Shown: piece by piece, positions 54,286 to 63,620 of the stretch
How positions within the stretch are numbered: the stretch's first letter is position 1
Layout: each line of letters starts with the position of its first letter
NCBI RefSeq assembly: GCF_016862455.1
Contig: NZ_BOMZ01000042.1
Span: 124,001 to 188,000 of the forward strand
Direction of reading: 5' to 3'
Origin: Actinoplanes utahensis
GTDB lineage: Bacteria > Actinomycetota > Actinomycetes > Mycobacteriales > Micromonosporaceae
DNA length: 64,000 bases
The notes under the pieces: model-generated
Databases searched by the model: none
Told to the model about the DNA's origin: nothing
What the model saw: the letters and a program-made list of their open reading frames with translations, nothing else
Position numbers and translations under genes: made by a program

Positions 54286-54299
54286 GAGCGCCAACGCTC
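54286..54299. promoter_or_regulatory. Degenerate LacI-type operator (GAGCG-N4-CGCTC)
   Basis: GAGCG and CGCTC around CCAA, within TGTGAGCGCCAACGCTCTGG. LacI-family operators in front of actinobacterial glycosidase genes have this form. It stands about 70 bp before the wrecked secreted gene, hinting at what that gene once was. Confidence 0.4.
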
Positions 54300-54366
54300 T
54301 GGCAACGCCCCCGTACGCGCCCATCGGCCGGGGACGGTGGGCGCCGTCCCCTCCGCTGGGAGAGAC

Positions 54367-54744
54367 ATGCAGATGAGCAGGCACCGCAGAGCACTGGTGT
54401 CAGCGCCCCTCACCACACTGGCCGTGATGGCCGGCCGCTGCCTCGGGGACGGTGAGACAGCGGTGACAGCCAGGGCCTAATCCTGCGGCCCGTGATGATG
54501 ACATTGCAGATAGTGGCGACCATTTCGGGCTCGCGGTGAACGGCGTGCCGGTGCGCGGCTTCGATCCGGCGGCCACCTCCTACCGGGTGGCGGTGCGCGA
54601 CCCGCACCGCGCCGAAGTGACCGCCACGACCACCGATCCGTACGCCACCGCCAGCACCTCCGGACGGAGCCGGGACGTCACCGTTCACAGTGAGGACGGC
54701 GCGGGAGACCGTCTACCGGATCGCCTTGATCCGCCGGGGCTGAC
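54367..54744 (+). pseudogene. Remains of a secreted beta-sandwich protein, perhaps a glycosidase
   Basis: ATG 54367 (or 54373) opens a signal-like start (MSRHRRALVSAPLTTLAVMA) that stops at 54480. From about 54529 another frame reads NGVPVRGFDPAATSY, RVAVRDPHR and AEVTATTTDPYATAS, then DVTVHSEDG; after a two-base loss near 54703 the frame of ARETVYRIALIRRG and a stop (to 54744) completes it. This is a cadherin-like beta-sandwich domain as found at the C-end of secreted glycosidases. The middle is deleted. The 54167-54366 gap shows no gene. Confidence 0.55.
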
Positions 54745-54794
54745 CGTGCCGCGGGTGCCCTCTACGATCGTGGATCGATCGGAGGAGGGCACCC

Positions 54795-55925
54795 ATGCCG
54801 GAGGAACTGGCGCCGACCGCGGGCCAGGCGACCGCTGTGATCGTCTGGATCGTCGCGGCGTTCGCCGGGTCGCTGGGGCTGCTCGCCGGGCTCGCCGTGC
54901 TGCACCGCGGCCGCGGCCCGGTGACCATGGTCGCGGTCCGGCGGCGGGCGAGCGGCCTGTGGTTCCTCACCGCCACCGGTCTCGGCCTGCTGATGCTCGG
55001 CGGACAGGTCTACTTCGTCCGATCGTCGTCAGGCGAGCAGGCCACCCTCTTCGAGGTCCACGGCACCGACCTGCCGGTCTACTGGCTGGCCTATTCGCTG
55101 GGCGCGGCCCTGCTGACCGTCCTCACGCTGGCCCTGCTGACGTTCCGCGACACCCTGCGCCTGGTGATCGGCATCCCCACGCTGCTGGCCGGGGCCCTGC
55201 TGCTCGGGCTGCTCCTGACTCTCTACGCCCGGATCGGTCAGCTCGACGACGAGGTGACCCGGCGTCTGCTCCCGGCCATCGCGCCCACCGGCGAGCTCAG
55301 CGTCGGCAACTTCGCCTGGGAACCCGGCGTCGGCTGGGGCATGGCCTTCGCCGGGACCTCCGTGCTGACCCTGGTCGCCGTCCTGGTCGTGGCCGGCCGC
55401 TACGAGCTGCTGGTCGCCGTCGCGCTCGCCGTCATCGTCTGCCTGGCCACCCTGCCCGCGCCGGCCGACCTCAACTCGTTCTGGGCCGTCCGTGACGGAG
55501 TCGTGGAGGAGCTGGAGTTCTCCTCGTTCGAGGTCGGCGGCCCGGCGCTGCTCTGGCCGCTCACGATGGCCCTGCTCGCTCTCCTCGTGGCGGCGATCCC
55601 CGTCCTGCCGGGCTGGTTCCGCGGCCTGGCGACGCTCCTGGCGGCAGCCGCACCGGTGTGGACGACCATCGCCAGTCTCGTTGCCGACGAGCACTACCGC
55701 CTGATGCTGCCGGAGATGCTGCGGGACGGCGGCTACACCGTCAGCAAGATCCGGGTGGAGGTGCTCGCCTACCTGGACATGCTCGCCGTGCTGGTGGCGG
55801 TTCCGGTGGCCGCCGTCCGGGCGTGGCGGGCGGCCCGCCGCGGCACCCCGCGCCCGTGGACGATCCCGGTTCCGATGCGGCCGGCCGGTCAGCGGACGGG
55901 TGCCGTCTCACCGTGGAATCGGTGA
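54795..55925 (+). CDS. Polytopic membrane protein, unknown family
   Basis: 376 residues, about nine helices. A loop at about 75-95 (YFVRSSSGEQATLFEVHGTD) and a second at 150-175 (YARIGQLDDEVTRRLLPAI, GELSVGNFAWEPGVG) are extracytoplasmic and acidic. No domain recognised. GGAGG(A)GGGCACCC precedes the ATG. Convergent with the CPBP protease gene, with an 18-bp tail overlap. Confidence 0.72.
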   Translation: MPEELAPTAGQATAVIVWIVAAFAGSLGLLAGLAVLHRGRGPVTMVAVRRRASGLWFLTATGLGLLMLGGQVYFVRSSSGEQATLFEVHGTDLPVYWLAYSLGAALLTVLTLALLTFRDTLRLVIGIPTLLAGALLLGLLLTLYARIGQLDDEVTRRLLPAIAPTGELSVGNFAWEPGVGWGMAFAGTSVLTLVAVLVVAGRYELLVAVALAVIVCLATLPAPADLNSFWAVRDGVVEELEFSSFEVGGPALLWPLTMALLALLVAAIPVLPGWFRGLATLLAAAAPVWTTIASLVADEHYRLMLPEMLRDGGYTVSKIRVEVLAYLDMLAVLVAVPVAAVRAWRAARRGTPRPWTIPVPMRPAGQRTGAVSPWNR

Positions 55926-56762
55926 CCGCAGCCTGATTCCGACCCCATCCCCTACCCCGGCCTCCGTCCCCACGTCGGCCGCCGCCTCCACCTCGATATC
56001 GGCCGAAGCCGGAGCGGAAGCCGGAGCTGCAGTCGAAGGCGCAGTCGAATCCGGAGGGACAGTCGAAGGCGAAGGCGGAACCGGTTGTTCGCGGACGGGC
56101 ACGCGGACCAGGAGCAGCGCCACCAGGTCCCAGACGATGTGCATCAGGATCGGCAGCAGCAGGCTCGTCGAACTCAGGTACAGCATCGTGAGGAGGTAGC
56201 CGAGCAGGCCGATCGAGAACATGCCCCGCCAGCCCTGATAGGCGTGCCCCGCCGTGAAGATCACCAGCCCCGCGGCCGCCACCACCGCCGTCGGCAGGCC
56301 CAGCAGGTCGGTGCCGGCCGCCAGGAGGAGCCCTCGGTAGAGGATCTCCTCGCCGATCCCGAAGGCGAACGCCCCGGCGCCCGCGAGCCGGCGCTCCCCC
56401 GCGGTCCGGGGCAGCAGCGCCGTCGACGTCTCCGGCTGCGGGTTGCGGCGTGACTTGAGGAACAGCCCGGCCAGCAGGACCAGGATCCCGCCGGTGTAGA
56501 AGTAGTCGGTCCAGACGCCGTCCGGCCACGTCCAGCCCGCGCCGGCCATCGTCAGATCGGGGTTCAGCCCGACGATCAGCACCGCGAGCCCGGCGAGGAC
56601 GACCATGTTGACGATGCCGTTGCGGTAGAAGGCCGCCCGCCGCGCCGCCAGCCCGGCCAGAAGCGTCCGCCGTCGCACGATCGCGTGCACGGTGCTTGCC
56701 AGCAGCAGCCCGTAGACCGTCACCAGCAGAACGTAGGAATACACCGTGGCGCCGTCGCTCAT
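55908..56762 (-). CDS. CPBP-family intramembrane metalloprotease
   Basis: 284 residues, seven to eight helices. EEILYRGLLLAAG (catalytic Glu-Glu...Arg, near 140), FTAGHAYQGWRGMF (His) and LMHIVWDLVALLL (His/Asp) are the three CPBP motifs. Such proteases trim prenylated or membrane peptides and occur as bacteriocin self-immunity proteins. A Pro/Ser/Ala-rich tail follows from about 225. A perfect palindrome overlaps its ATG, suggesting tight control by an unlinked regulator. Confidence 0.85.
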   Translation of the reverse strand: MSDGATVYSYVLLVTVYGLLLASTVHAIVRRRTLLAGLAARRAAFYRNGIVNMVVLAGLAVLIVGLNPDLTMAGAGWTWPDGVWTDYFYTGGILVLLAGLFLKSRRNPQPETSTALLPRTAGERRLAGAGAFAFGIGEEILYRGLLLAAGTDLLGLPTAVVAAAGLVIFTAGHAYQGWRGMFSIGLLGYLLTMLYLSSTSLLLPILMHIVWDLVALLLVRVPVREQPVPPSPSTVPPDSTAPSTAAPASAPASADIEVEAAADVGTEAGVGDGVGIRLRSPIPR

Positions 56763-56789
56763 GAGTGATCATGATGATCGATCACTCAT
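56761..56789. promoter_or_regulatory. Perfect 10-bp inverted repeat over the CPBP start codon
   Basis: ATGAGTGATC (56761-56770), 9-nt spacer, GATCACTCAT (56780-56789). The left arm contains the last two bases of the CPBP start codon. A repressor bound here would block a leaderless promoter; as RNA it could also hide the start. Confidence 0.75.
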
Positions 56790-57020
56790 CGTAGCGATCA
56801 TCGCGACGTTCGGCCCGCCGGTTCGCCCGCGGCTCCCGGCGCATCGCCGCGCCCGGCAGCGGCGCGGATTCAGCGGTAACGACCTTTTGAGACGGTTCAC
56901 TCGCAGGGCGGGGCCATCGGTTGGTATCAGTTTCGCCGGTGAGATCCCTCAGCTATGGCCATCGACGGCCGCCGTCTTCTAAGTTGATGCGAGTTCCGCA
57001 AAGGACAGGGGGATTCGCAG

Positions 57021-58661
57021 ATGAGTCACGAGGACGCGGCGCCAACCCGGCGCCGGTCACTTCGGGCGCTCGGAGCGGTGGCCATCGCCACCACGCTGAC
57101 CGTCGTTCCGGCCACCGCCGCTTCGGCGGGTGGTCACGGCCACGGGCACGGCGGGAAGAGCGACCCGTGCGCCAGGCAGGCCAACGACACGTACGCCGAA
57201 GTGCTCAAGTGCGTGACGCTCGACGGCGTGCTGGATCACCTCAAGGTTCTCCAGAAGATCGCCGACAAGAACAACGACCCGTACTACCCGGGCACCCGGG
57301 CGGCCGGCACCAAGGGCTACGCGGACAGCGTCAAGTACGTCTCCGGGCTGCTCCGCAAGGCCGGTTACAAGGTGACTCTGGACCCGTTCGAGTTCACCTT
57401 CAACTTCCCGGCCGTGCTCGAGCAGATCACCCCGGCGGCGGCGGACTACGAGACCGCGGCCTTCACCGGCAGCCCCGCCGGTGACGTGACCGGCAGGGTC
57501 GTCCCGGTCGACATCAACCTGACCGGTGACCGGGCCAACACCAGCGGCTGCGAGGCGACCGACTTCGCCGGCCTGGACTTCTCCGGCCCGGCGGACATCG
57601 CGCTGGTCCAGCGTGGCACCTGCAACTTCGTGGTGAAGGCGCAGCTCGCGCAGGCGGCCGGCGCCGAGGCCGTGGTGATCTTCAACCAGGGCAACGACCC
57701 GACCCGTGAGGGTGTGGTCGTCGGCACGCTGGGCGAGGACCACGGGGTCACGGTCCCGGTGGTCGGCGCCAGCTTCGCCAACGGCGCATCCCTGGCCTCG
57801 GCCGGCTCGACCGCGCACGTGCAGGTCATCCCGTCGGAGACGCGGACCGACTACAACGTGATCGCCGAGCTGCCCGGCAAGAACCGGAACAACGTGGTGA
57901 TGGCCGGTTCGCACCTGGACAGCGTCACCGAGGGCCCGGGCATCAACGACAACGGCTCCGGTTCGGCCGCGATCCTGGAGACCGCGCTGACCCTGGCGAA
58001 GAGCAAGCCGCAGAACACGCTGCGGTTCGCCTGGTGGGGCGCCGAGGAGGAGGGTCTGATCGGTTCGGCGGCGTACGTCGCGGAGCTCTCGCAGGCCGAG
58101 AAGGACAAGATCGCGCTGTACCTGAACTACGACATGGTCGGCTCGCCGAACTACATCTTCCAGGTGTACGACGCGGACCAGTCGTCGTTCCCGGCTCCGG
58201 TCGTGGTGCCGGAGGGTTCGACCGCGATCGAGGACCTCTTCGAGTCGTACTACACCTTGAAGAAGCAGCCGTACGACGACGCCGAGTTCTCCGGCCGCAG
58301 CGACTACCAGGCGTTCATCGAGGCGGGCATCCCGTCGGGTGGCCTCTTCACCGGCGCCGAGGTGGTCAAGACCGAGCAGCAGGCCACGATCTGGGGCGGC
58401 ACCGCGGGCGCGTCCTTCGACCCGTGCTACCACCAGGCCTGCGACAACATCGGCAACCTGGACCGGAAGGCGCTGGAGATCAACAGCGACCTGATCGCGT
58501 TCGCCCAGCTCACCTACGCCTTCTCGACCGAGTCGGTGAACGGTGTGAAGGGCAGGCCGGTCCCCGGCAAGCCGATCAAGCTGCCGGCCCCGGCCGGCCC
58601 GCAGGGCACGTTCAACACCGGTGACGGTGGCGACGAGCACGAGCACCACCCGGAGTCCTGA
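57021..58661 (+). CDS. Secreted M28 aminopeptidase with PA domain
   Basis: 546 residues. Signal peptide to about residue 36 (VVPATAASA-GG) and a His-rich GHGHGHGGK after it. PA domain at about 140-260 (ALVQRGTCNFVVKAQLAQAA). M28 zinc site: VVMAGSHLDSV (His), GINDNGSGSAA (Asp), AWWGAEEEGLIGS (catalytic Glu), LNYDMVG (Asp) and CYHQACDN (His). It probably removes N-terminal residues from peptides outside the cell. GGGGGA precedes the ATG. A 14-bp hairpin follows the stop. Confidence 0.92.
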   Translation: MSHEDAAPTRRRSLRALGAVAIATTLTVVPATAASAGGHGHGHGGKSDPCARQANDTYAEVLKCVTLDGVLDHLKVLQKIADKNNDPYYPGTRAAGTKGYADSVKYVSGLLRKAGYKVTLDPFEFTFNFPAVLEQITPAAADYETAAFTGSPAGDVTGRVVPVDINLTGDRANTSGCEATDFAGLDFSGPADIALVQRGTCNFVVKAQLAQAAGAEAVVIFNQGNDPTREGVVVGTLGEDHGVTVPVVGASFANGASLASAGSTAHVQVIPSETRTDYNVIAELPGKNRNNVVMAGSHLDSVTEGPGINDNGSGSAAILETALTLAKSKPQNTLRFAWWGAEEEGLIGSAAYVAELSQAEKDKIALYLNYDMVGSPNYIFQVYDADQSSFPAPVVVPEGSTAIEDLFESYYTLKKQPYDDAEFSGRSDYQAFIEAGIPSGGLFTGAEVVKTEQQATIWGGTAGASFDPCYHQACDNIGNLDRKALEINSDLIAFAQLTYAFSTESVNGVKGRPVPGKPIKLPAPAGPQGTFNTGDGGDEHEHHPES

Positions 58662-58672
58662 GCGACGACGCT

Positions 58673-58704
58673 GAAGGCCGGTCCCCTGGCGGGGGCCGGC
58701 CTTC
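58673..58704 (+). terminator. 14-bp hairpin after the M28 gene
   Basis: Arms 58673-58686 and 58691-58704 pair over 14 bp with one G-U wobble around TGGC, 11 nt after the stop. Also ends the convergent divIVA transcript. Confidence 0.82.
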
Positions 58705-58721
58705 GTGGTGGCGGGGACGGA

Positions 58722-59426
58722 TCAGATGTCGCGGCCGCCCGGCTCGGGCGCCGCGGTCAGGTCCATCAGCTGCTGCGTGACGTGGTTGGTCAGCGCCTCC
58801 TGGTAGCTGGTGGCGAGCTGACCGAGCCGGTCGATCTCGTCGAGTGCGGCGGCCCGCTTCTCCACCAGGCTGTCCATCGCCTCGGTGTGGTTGCGGCGGG
58901 CGTCCGCCTCGATGGTCGCGGCCTTGATCGAGGCTTCGCTGGTGAGCTGCTCGGCCTTGTCGCGTGCGCTGGAGATGACCGTCTCGGACTCGCGCTGCGC
59001 GTCACGCATGTGCTCGTCGGCGGTCCGCTGGGCCATCATCAGCACCCGGGAGTTGCGGTCGTCGTCGCCGGCGGTGAGGGCCGGCATGGCGCCGGACGGG
59101 GCCTGGGCGCGGGCCCGCTCCAGCTGGGCCTGCACGTTACGGGCGTTCTGCTCGGCCCGGGCGCGGGCCTCCTGAAGCCGCTCGAGCTGGGCCGCCAGGT
59201 CGGCGAACTCGTTGTTGAGAACCATCGTCGCGGCCGGGTTGCCGCCGCCCCCGCCGCCGCCGCGCTGGAGGGTGTCCTTCAGCGCGCCGTTCTCCTCCAG
59301 GAGGCGAGTGAGCTCGCCCTCCACCTCGTCCAGAAAGGCGTCGACCTCTTCCTCGTCGTACCCGCGCTTCCCGATCGGCGGCTTCTTGAAGGCCACGTTG
59401 TGAATGTCAGCTGGAGTGAGCGGCAT
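58722..59426 (-). CDS. divIVA: DivIVA/Wag31 cell-pole protein
   Basis: 234 residues. N-terminal membrane-binding and coiled-coil start: PLTPADIHNVAFKKPPIGKR, GYDEEEVDAFLDEVEGELTR. A Gly-rich linker (about 74-80) and a second long coiled coil rich in Ala/Glu/Arg follow. DivIVA marks curved poles and directs apical wall growth in actinobacteria. GAGGAG stands 4 nt before the ATG. The usual neighbours (sepF, ftsZ, ileS) are not in the window. Confidence 0.9.
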   Translation of the reverse strand: MPLTPADIHNVAFKKPPIGKRGYDEEEVDAFLDEVEGELTRLLEENGALKDTLQRGGGGGGGNPAATMVLNNEFADLAAQLERLQEARARAEQNARNVQAQLERARAQAPSGAMPALTAGDDDRNSRVLMMAQRTADEHMRDAQRESETVISSARDKAEQLTSEASIKAATIEADARRNHTEAMDSLVEKRAAALDEIDRLGQLATSYQEALTNHVTQQLMDLTAAPEPGGRDI

Positions 59427-59654
59427 CGTGCTCCTCGGTTCCCTCGGTTGGGTCGTGCGGCGAGAAATCCTACGCAACGCCCCTGTGCCCCTTGATCACT
59501 CGGGCCTCACTACCCGAGAGAATCCGGTCGAGACTACCGGGGCCGGCGAGGACACGCACGCTCCCGGTGCCCGCATCACACCTATGCGAAGGATGTTTCG
59601 TTCACCCGCACAGCGGACTCCGGGGCGCGCGTATATTAGGGGGATATCACCTGA

Positions 59655-60002
59655 TCAGCGCCAGAAGACGGCGACGGCCGCGTTCACCACGGTCAGCGCG
59701 ATGATGCCGATGAAGTGACCCTTGGCGACCGCGTCGCGCTTGCGCGGGATGAACACCATGATGAAGATCAGGACGGCGAGGAGCAGCTTGACGCCGAGCT
59801 TGATCGGGCTCGGCTCGTCGTCGCCGCCTCCGCGCAGCGGTGCCGACAGCGCGATGCCGCTGGCCAGCTGGATGATCGAGCCCCACAGGACGGCCGGGTT
59901 GATCCGGAACCTGCCGGAGACGAATTGGGTGACGGCGCCGCCGAGCAACAGGGCGAAACCGACCAGGTGAATGAAGAGAAGAATCAGCCGCAGTGCTTCC
60001 AC
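59655..60002 (-). CDS. Small four-helix membrane protein
   Basis: 115 residues from GTG 60002. Helices: EALRLILLFIHLVGFALLLG, VLWGSIIQLASGIALSAP, LGVKLLLAVLIFIMVFIPRK, HFIGIIALTVVNAAVAVFW. A His in helix 1 and a polar loop (RGGGDDEPSPIK). Looks like actinobacterial integral membrane proteins of unknown function. The 228-bp gap to divIVA (59427-59654) holds no gene; it contains the divIVA promoter and a TATATTAG stretch near 59632. Confidence 0.72.
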   Translation of the reverse strand: MEALRLILLFIHLVGFALLLGGAVTQFVSGRFRINPAVLWGSIIQLASGIALSAPLRGGGDDEPSPIKLGVKLLLAVLIFIMVFIPRKRDAVAKGHFIGIIALTVVNAAVAVFWR

Positions 60003-60023
60003 GTGCGAAGTTTCCCAGGGCGA

Positions 60024-61187
60024 TCACCTGCGGACGACCGCGGGGGTACGCCGTACCAGCAGCGGCTCGGCCAGGAACAGCACGAGCCCGGCCAGCGCGA
60101 GCAGCCCGCCGACCAGAGCGGTGGCCCGTACACCCGGCCCGTCGAACACCGCCGCGCCGATCAGCGAGCCGGCCGCGATGCCCACGTTGAACGCCACCGA
60201 GTTGCCCGCCGACGCCATGTCGGTGCTGCCCGGGGCCACCTCCAGGACCCGGTTCTGCAGCGCGGGGGTGAGCGCGCCGATCGCGAACGCGGTGGCGGCG
60301 AGAAGCACCGCGACGATCGGGCCGGAGCCGGCGGCGACGTACATCCCGAGCAGTGCCACGGCCAGGATCGCGGCCGACCCGGTGACGGCGCCGCGCTGCC
60401 ACCGGTCGCTGGCGTAGCCGCCGGCGGCGACCCCGGCGAAGTCGGCGGCGCCCCGCACGAGCAGCAGCGGGGCCAGGGCGGCGGCCGTGAACCCGGTCGC
60501 CGACAGCAGGAACACCTCGGTGTACGTGAACGAGGTGTACAGCCCGGCCACGGCGAGGGTGGTGACGGCGACGAAGATCGCGTACCGGCGACGGTCCGGA
60601 CGGGTGCCGGTGGCCGCGTGGGTGGCGGCGACCCGGACGTCCGGCATCCCGGCGACCAGAGCGCCGAAGGCGGCGAGCGCCAGCACGGTCAGGGCCACGA
60701 ACGCGGCCCTCCAGCTGAACTGCTGGCCGAGCCAGGTCCCGGCGGGCACGCCCAGCATCGGCCCGAGCGAGGCCCCGGCGAAGACCACCGCGTTGACCCG
60801 CCCGCGCACCGACACGTCGAACATCGCCGCGACGACCGGCGCCACCACACCCCAGAAGATCGCCTGGGACGGCGCGGTCAGCAGCCGGGCGCCGAGCAGC
60901 AGCCAGTAGCCCGGCGCGAGCGCGGAGATCAGGTTGCCCAGCACCAGCACACCCAGCAGGATGATCATGAGACGGCGCCGGGGGACGTTGCGGGTCGCGT
61001 ACGTCAACGGAATGGTGACCACCGCGACCACCACCGCGTACCCGGTCACGAGCAGCCCGACCGCCGGCTCCGGAACGCCCAGATCCCCCGCGACGAGCGT
61101 GAGGACGCCGATCGGCATCGTCTCGGTCGCCACATAGCAGAACGCGGCCGCGGCAAGCGCCAGCAGCGGCACCATCCGGTCGATCAT
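60024..61187 (-). CDS. MFS transporter (AraJ/arabinose-efflux-like)
   Basis: 387 residues from ATG 61187; an ATG at 61208 would add seven residues. Helix 1 region ETMPIGVLTLVAGDLGVPEP, then TYATRNVPRRRLMIILLGVL as motif A, and 12 helices in all. DHA1-type efflux of sugars or drugs is likely. No SD for either start. Divergent from nothing obvious; 158 bp separate it from the LysR gene end. Confidence 0.85.
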   Translation of the reverse strand: MIDRMVPLLALAAAAFCYVATETMPIGVLTLVAGDLGVPEPAVGLLVTGYAVVVAVVTIPLTYATRNVPRRRLMIILLGVLVLGNLISALAPGYWLLLGARLLTAPSQAIFWGVVAPVVAAMFDVSVRGRVNAVVFAGASLGPMLGVPAGTWLGQQFSWRAAFVALTVLALAAFGALVAGMPDVRVAATHAATGTRPDRRRYAIFVAVTTLAVAGLYTSFTYTEVFLLSATGFTAAALAPLLLVRGAADFAGVAAGGYASDRWQRGAVTGSAAILAVALLGMYVAAGSGPIVAVLLAATAFAIGALTPALQNRVLEVAPGSTDMASAGNSVAFNVGIAAGSLIGAAVFDGPGVRATALVGGLLALAGLVLFLAEPLLVRRTPAVVRR

Positions 61188-61345
61188 CGGCACACCATAT
61201 CGAAACATCTCAAAGCCGAAGACCGGTTTTCGGTACGCTCGTCACCGCCCTCCGCCGGACTCCCACCGCCCCCGAGAGTCCGCGCGAGGTCCGCCCGGGG
61301 CCACGGCCGCACCGCGGCCACCGGGCCGGAGCCTCCGGTCACCGG

Positions 61346-62224
61346 TCAGGTGGCGGGGGCGTCGTAGCGGTCGCGGATGAAGCGGCCGAGGCGGGCGGCG
61401 AAGCGGTCCAGGGTGGGGGCGGCGGGGTGCCGGGAGTCCCAGACGGCGCGCAAGCGGATGGAGAGGTGCCGGCCGCCCAGGTCGACGGCGAGCGGGACGA
61501 GGCCGAAGCGAGGGTCGTCGGAGGCGATCGCGATGCCGCGGCCGGCGGCGGCGAGCGCCTGGGCGACCGTGCCGTTGGCGGCTTCGATGACCGACCGGTA
61601 CGGGATGTCGTCCCGGGTGGCGTCGAGCGCCTGCCGGGCGGTGAAGGTCGGCGGCAGCAGGATCAGCGGTTCACCGAGCAGTTCGCTCAACGGGACGGCC
61701 CGGCGCCCACTCCACGGGTGGCCGGCCGGGACGTAGGCCCAGACCGGCAGGACGGCCAGCGGGATCTCGTGGAACGGGGCCGCGGCCGCGACGGTGCCGA
61801 CGGCCAGGTCCGCGCCGAGCCGGAGGGTCTGTGCCGGGGACAGACCGTCGGCGCCGAGCACGTCGGTCGTCGGGTCGTCCGGGGCCAGTGTCGCGATGAA
61901 CGGGGCGACCACGTCGGTCAGGGTCACGGTCGGCGCACCGATGGTCAGCCGTTCCAGCCGGCCGGCCGCGTGGAAGGACGCCGCGAGCCGGAGCGCGTCG
62001 GCCCGCTGGAGCAGGTCCCGCGCCTGTGGGAGGAGCGAGCGGCCGGTCGCGGACAGTTCCAGTCGGCCGGCCGATCGGTCGAAGAGCGGGACGCCGAGGT
62101 CGCGTTCGAGCTGGCGGAGCTGACGGGACAGGCCGGGCTGGGTGAGGTGCAGCCGCAGCGCCGCGCCGCTGACGGTGCCCGCTTCGGCGGTCGCCACGAA
62201 GTATTGGATGTGCCGTAGCTCCAT
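61346..62224 (-). CDS. LysR-family transcriptional regulator of gab genes
   Basis: 292 residues. N-terminal HTH: MELRHIQYFVATAEAGTVSG, AALRLHLTQPGLSRQLRQLE; C-terminal substrate-binding domain (LGADLAVGTVAAAAPF, RGIAIASDDPRFGLVPL). GGGGAGG precedes two adjacent ATGs (62227, 62224). Divergent from gabT with 73 bp between, the classic arrangement in which LysR activates the neighbour, here with GABA or succinate semialdehyde as likely co-inducer (inference). Confidence 0.88.
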   Translation of the reverse strand: MELRHIQYFVATAEAGTVSGAALRLHLTQPGLSRQLRQLERDLGVPLFDRSAGRLELSATGRSLLPQARDLLQRADALRLAASFHAAGRLERLTIGAPTVTLTDVVAPFIATLAPDDPTTDVLGADGLSPAQTLRLGADLAVGTVAAAAPFHEIPLAVLPVWAYVPAGHPWSGRRAVPLSELLGEPLILLPPTFTARQALDATRDDIPYRSVIEAANGTVAQALAAAGRGIAIASDDPRFGLVPLAVDLGGRHLSIRLRAVWDSRHPAAPTLDRFAARLGRFIRDRYDAPAT

Positions 62225-62297
62225 CATGCCTCCCCGGCATAGCGTGCCTGCCGGGATGGTAATGGACGGGCATGGTCGCGGACCCGAGACTGACGGC

Positions 62298-63620
62298 GTG
62301 AGCATTGATCAACAGCGGCGGCTGGTCACCGGACTCCCCGGCCCGCGATCCCAGGAACTGATGGCCCGCAAGGTCGCGGCGGTGGCCGGCGGGGTCGGCA
62401 CCACCATGCCGGTCTTCGCGGCCGCGGCCGGTGGCGGCATCATCGTCGACGTCGACGGCAACCACCTGATCGACCTGGGCTCCGGCATTGCCGTGACCAC
62501 GGTCGGCGCGGCCAACCCGCGGGTGGTGGCGGCGGTGACCGCGCAGGCGGCGGCGTTCACGCACACCTGCTTCATGGTGACGCCGTACGACGGTTATGTC
62601 GCCGTGGCCGAGGCGCTCAACCGGATCACCCCCGGCGACCACGAGAAGCGCAGCGCGCTGTTCAACTCGGGCGCCGAGGCGGTGGAGAACGCCGTGAAGA
62701 TCGCCCGGGCGTACACCGGGCGGGACGCGGTGGTGGTGTTCGACCACGCCTACCACGGGCGGACCAACCTGACCCTGGCGATGACGGCGAAGAACAGGCC
62801 GTACAAGCACACCTTCGGGCCGTTCGCCCCAGAGGTGTACCGGGTCGGCGGGTCGTACCCGTACCGGGACGGCGGCGTGGACGGCGCCTCCGCGGCGGCG
62901 CGGGCGATCGACCAGATCGAGAAGCAGATCGGCGCGGAGAACCTGGCCGCCCTGGTCATCGAGCCGGTGCAGGGCGAGGGCGGGTTCATCGAGCCGGCCC
63001 CCGGGTTCCTTCCGGCGCTGGCGGCGTGGTGCCGGGCGACCGGTGTGGTGTTCGTGGCCGACGAGGTTCAGACCGGTTTCGCCCGTACCGGTGATCTCTT
63101 CGCCTGTGACCGTGAGGGTGTCGTCCCGGATCTGATCGTCACCGCCAAGGGCATCGCCGGTGGGCTGCCGCTGTCCGCGGTGACCGGGCGCGCCGAGATC
63201 ATGGAGGGGCCGCACGAGGGTGGCCTGGGCGGCACCTACGGCGGCAACCCGATCGCGTGCGCCGCGGCCCTGGCGGCGATCGAGACGATCGAGGAGGACG
63301 GTCTCGTCGCCCGCGCGCGCGAGATCGAGACGCTGGTGTTCCGCCGGCTGACGGACGTCCAGGCCGCGGACGACCGGCTCGGTGACATCCGGGGCCGGGG
63401 CGCCATGCTGGCGGTGGAGCTGGTCCGCTCCGGAGGCGACGAGCCGGACCCGCGCCTGGCCCGGGAGGTGGCGAAGGCCGCGCACGCCCGCGGTGTGATC
63501 GTGCTGACCTGCGGCACCCATGGGAACGTGCTGCGCTTCCTGCCGCCGCTGACGATCAGCGACGCGCTGCTCGACGACGCCTTCGACGTGATCGCCGCGG
63601 CCCTGGAGGAGCTCCGATGA
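62298..63620 (+). CDS. gabT: 4-aminobutyrate aminotransferase
   Basis: 440 residues. Class III PLP fold: FNSGAEAVENAVKIARAYTG, FDHAYHGRTNLTLAMTAKN, VVFVADEVQTGFARTG and the PLP lysine in LIVTAKGIAGGLPLSAV. It transfers the amino group of GABA to 2-oxoglutarate. GTG start with GAGACT at -12 to -7 and no SD, so probably leaderless. The stop overlaps the ATG of gabD. Confidence 0.93.
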   Translation: MSIDQQRRLVTGLPGPRSQELMARKVAAVAGGVGTTMPVFAAAAGGGIIVDVDGNHLIDLGSGIAVTTVGAANPRVVAAVTAQAAAFTHTCFMVTPYDGYVAVAEALNRITPGDHEKRSALFNSGAEAVENAVKIARAYTGRDAVVVFDHAYHGRTNLTLAMTAKNRPYKHTFGPFAPEVYRVGGSYPYRDGGVDGASAAARAIDQIEKQIGAENLAALVIEPVQGEGGFIEPAPGFLPALAAWCRATGVVFVADEVQTGFARTGDLFACDREGVVPDLIVTAKGIAGGLPLSAVTGRAEIMEGPHEGGLGGTYGGNPIACAAALAAIETIEEDGLVARAREIETLVFRRLTDVQAADDRLGDIRGRGAMLAVELVRSGGDEPDPRLAREVAKAAHARGVIVLTCGTHGNVLRFLPPLTISDALLDDAFDVIAAALEELR

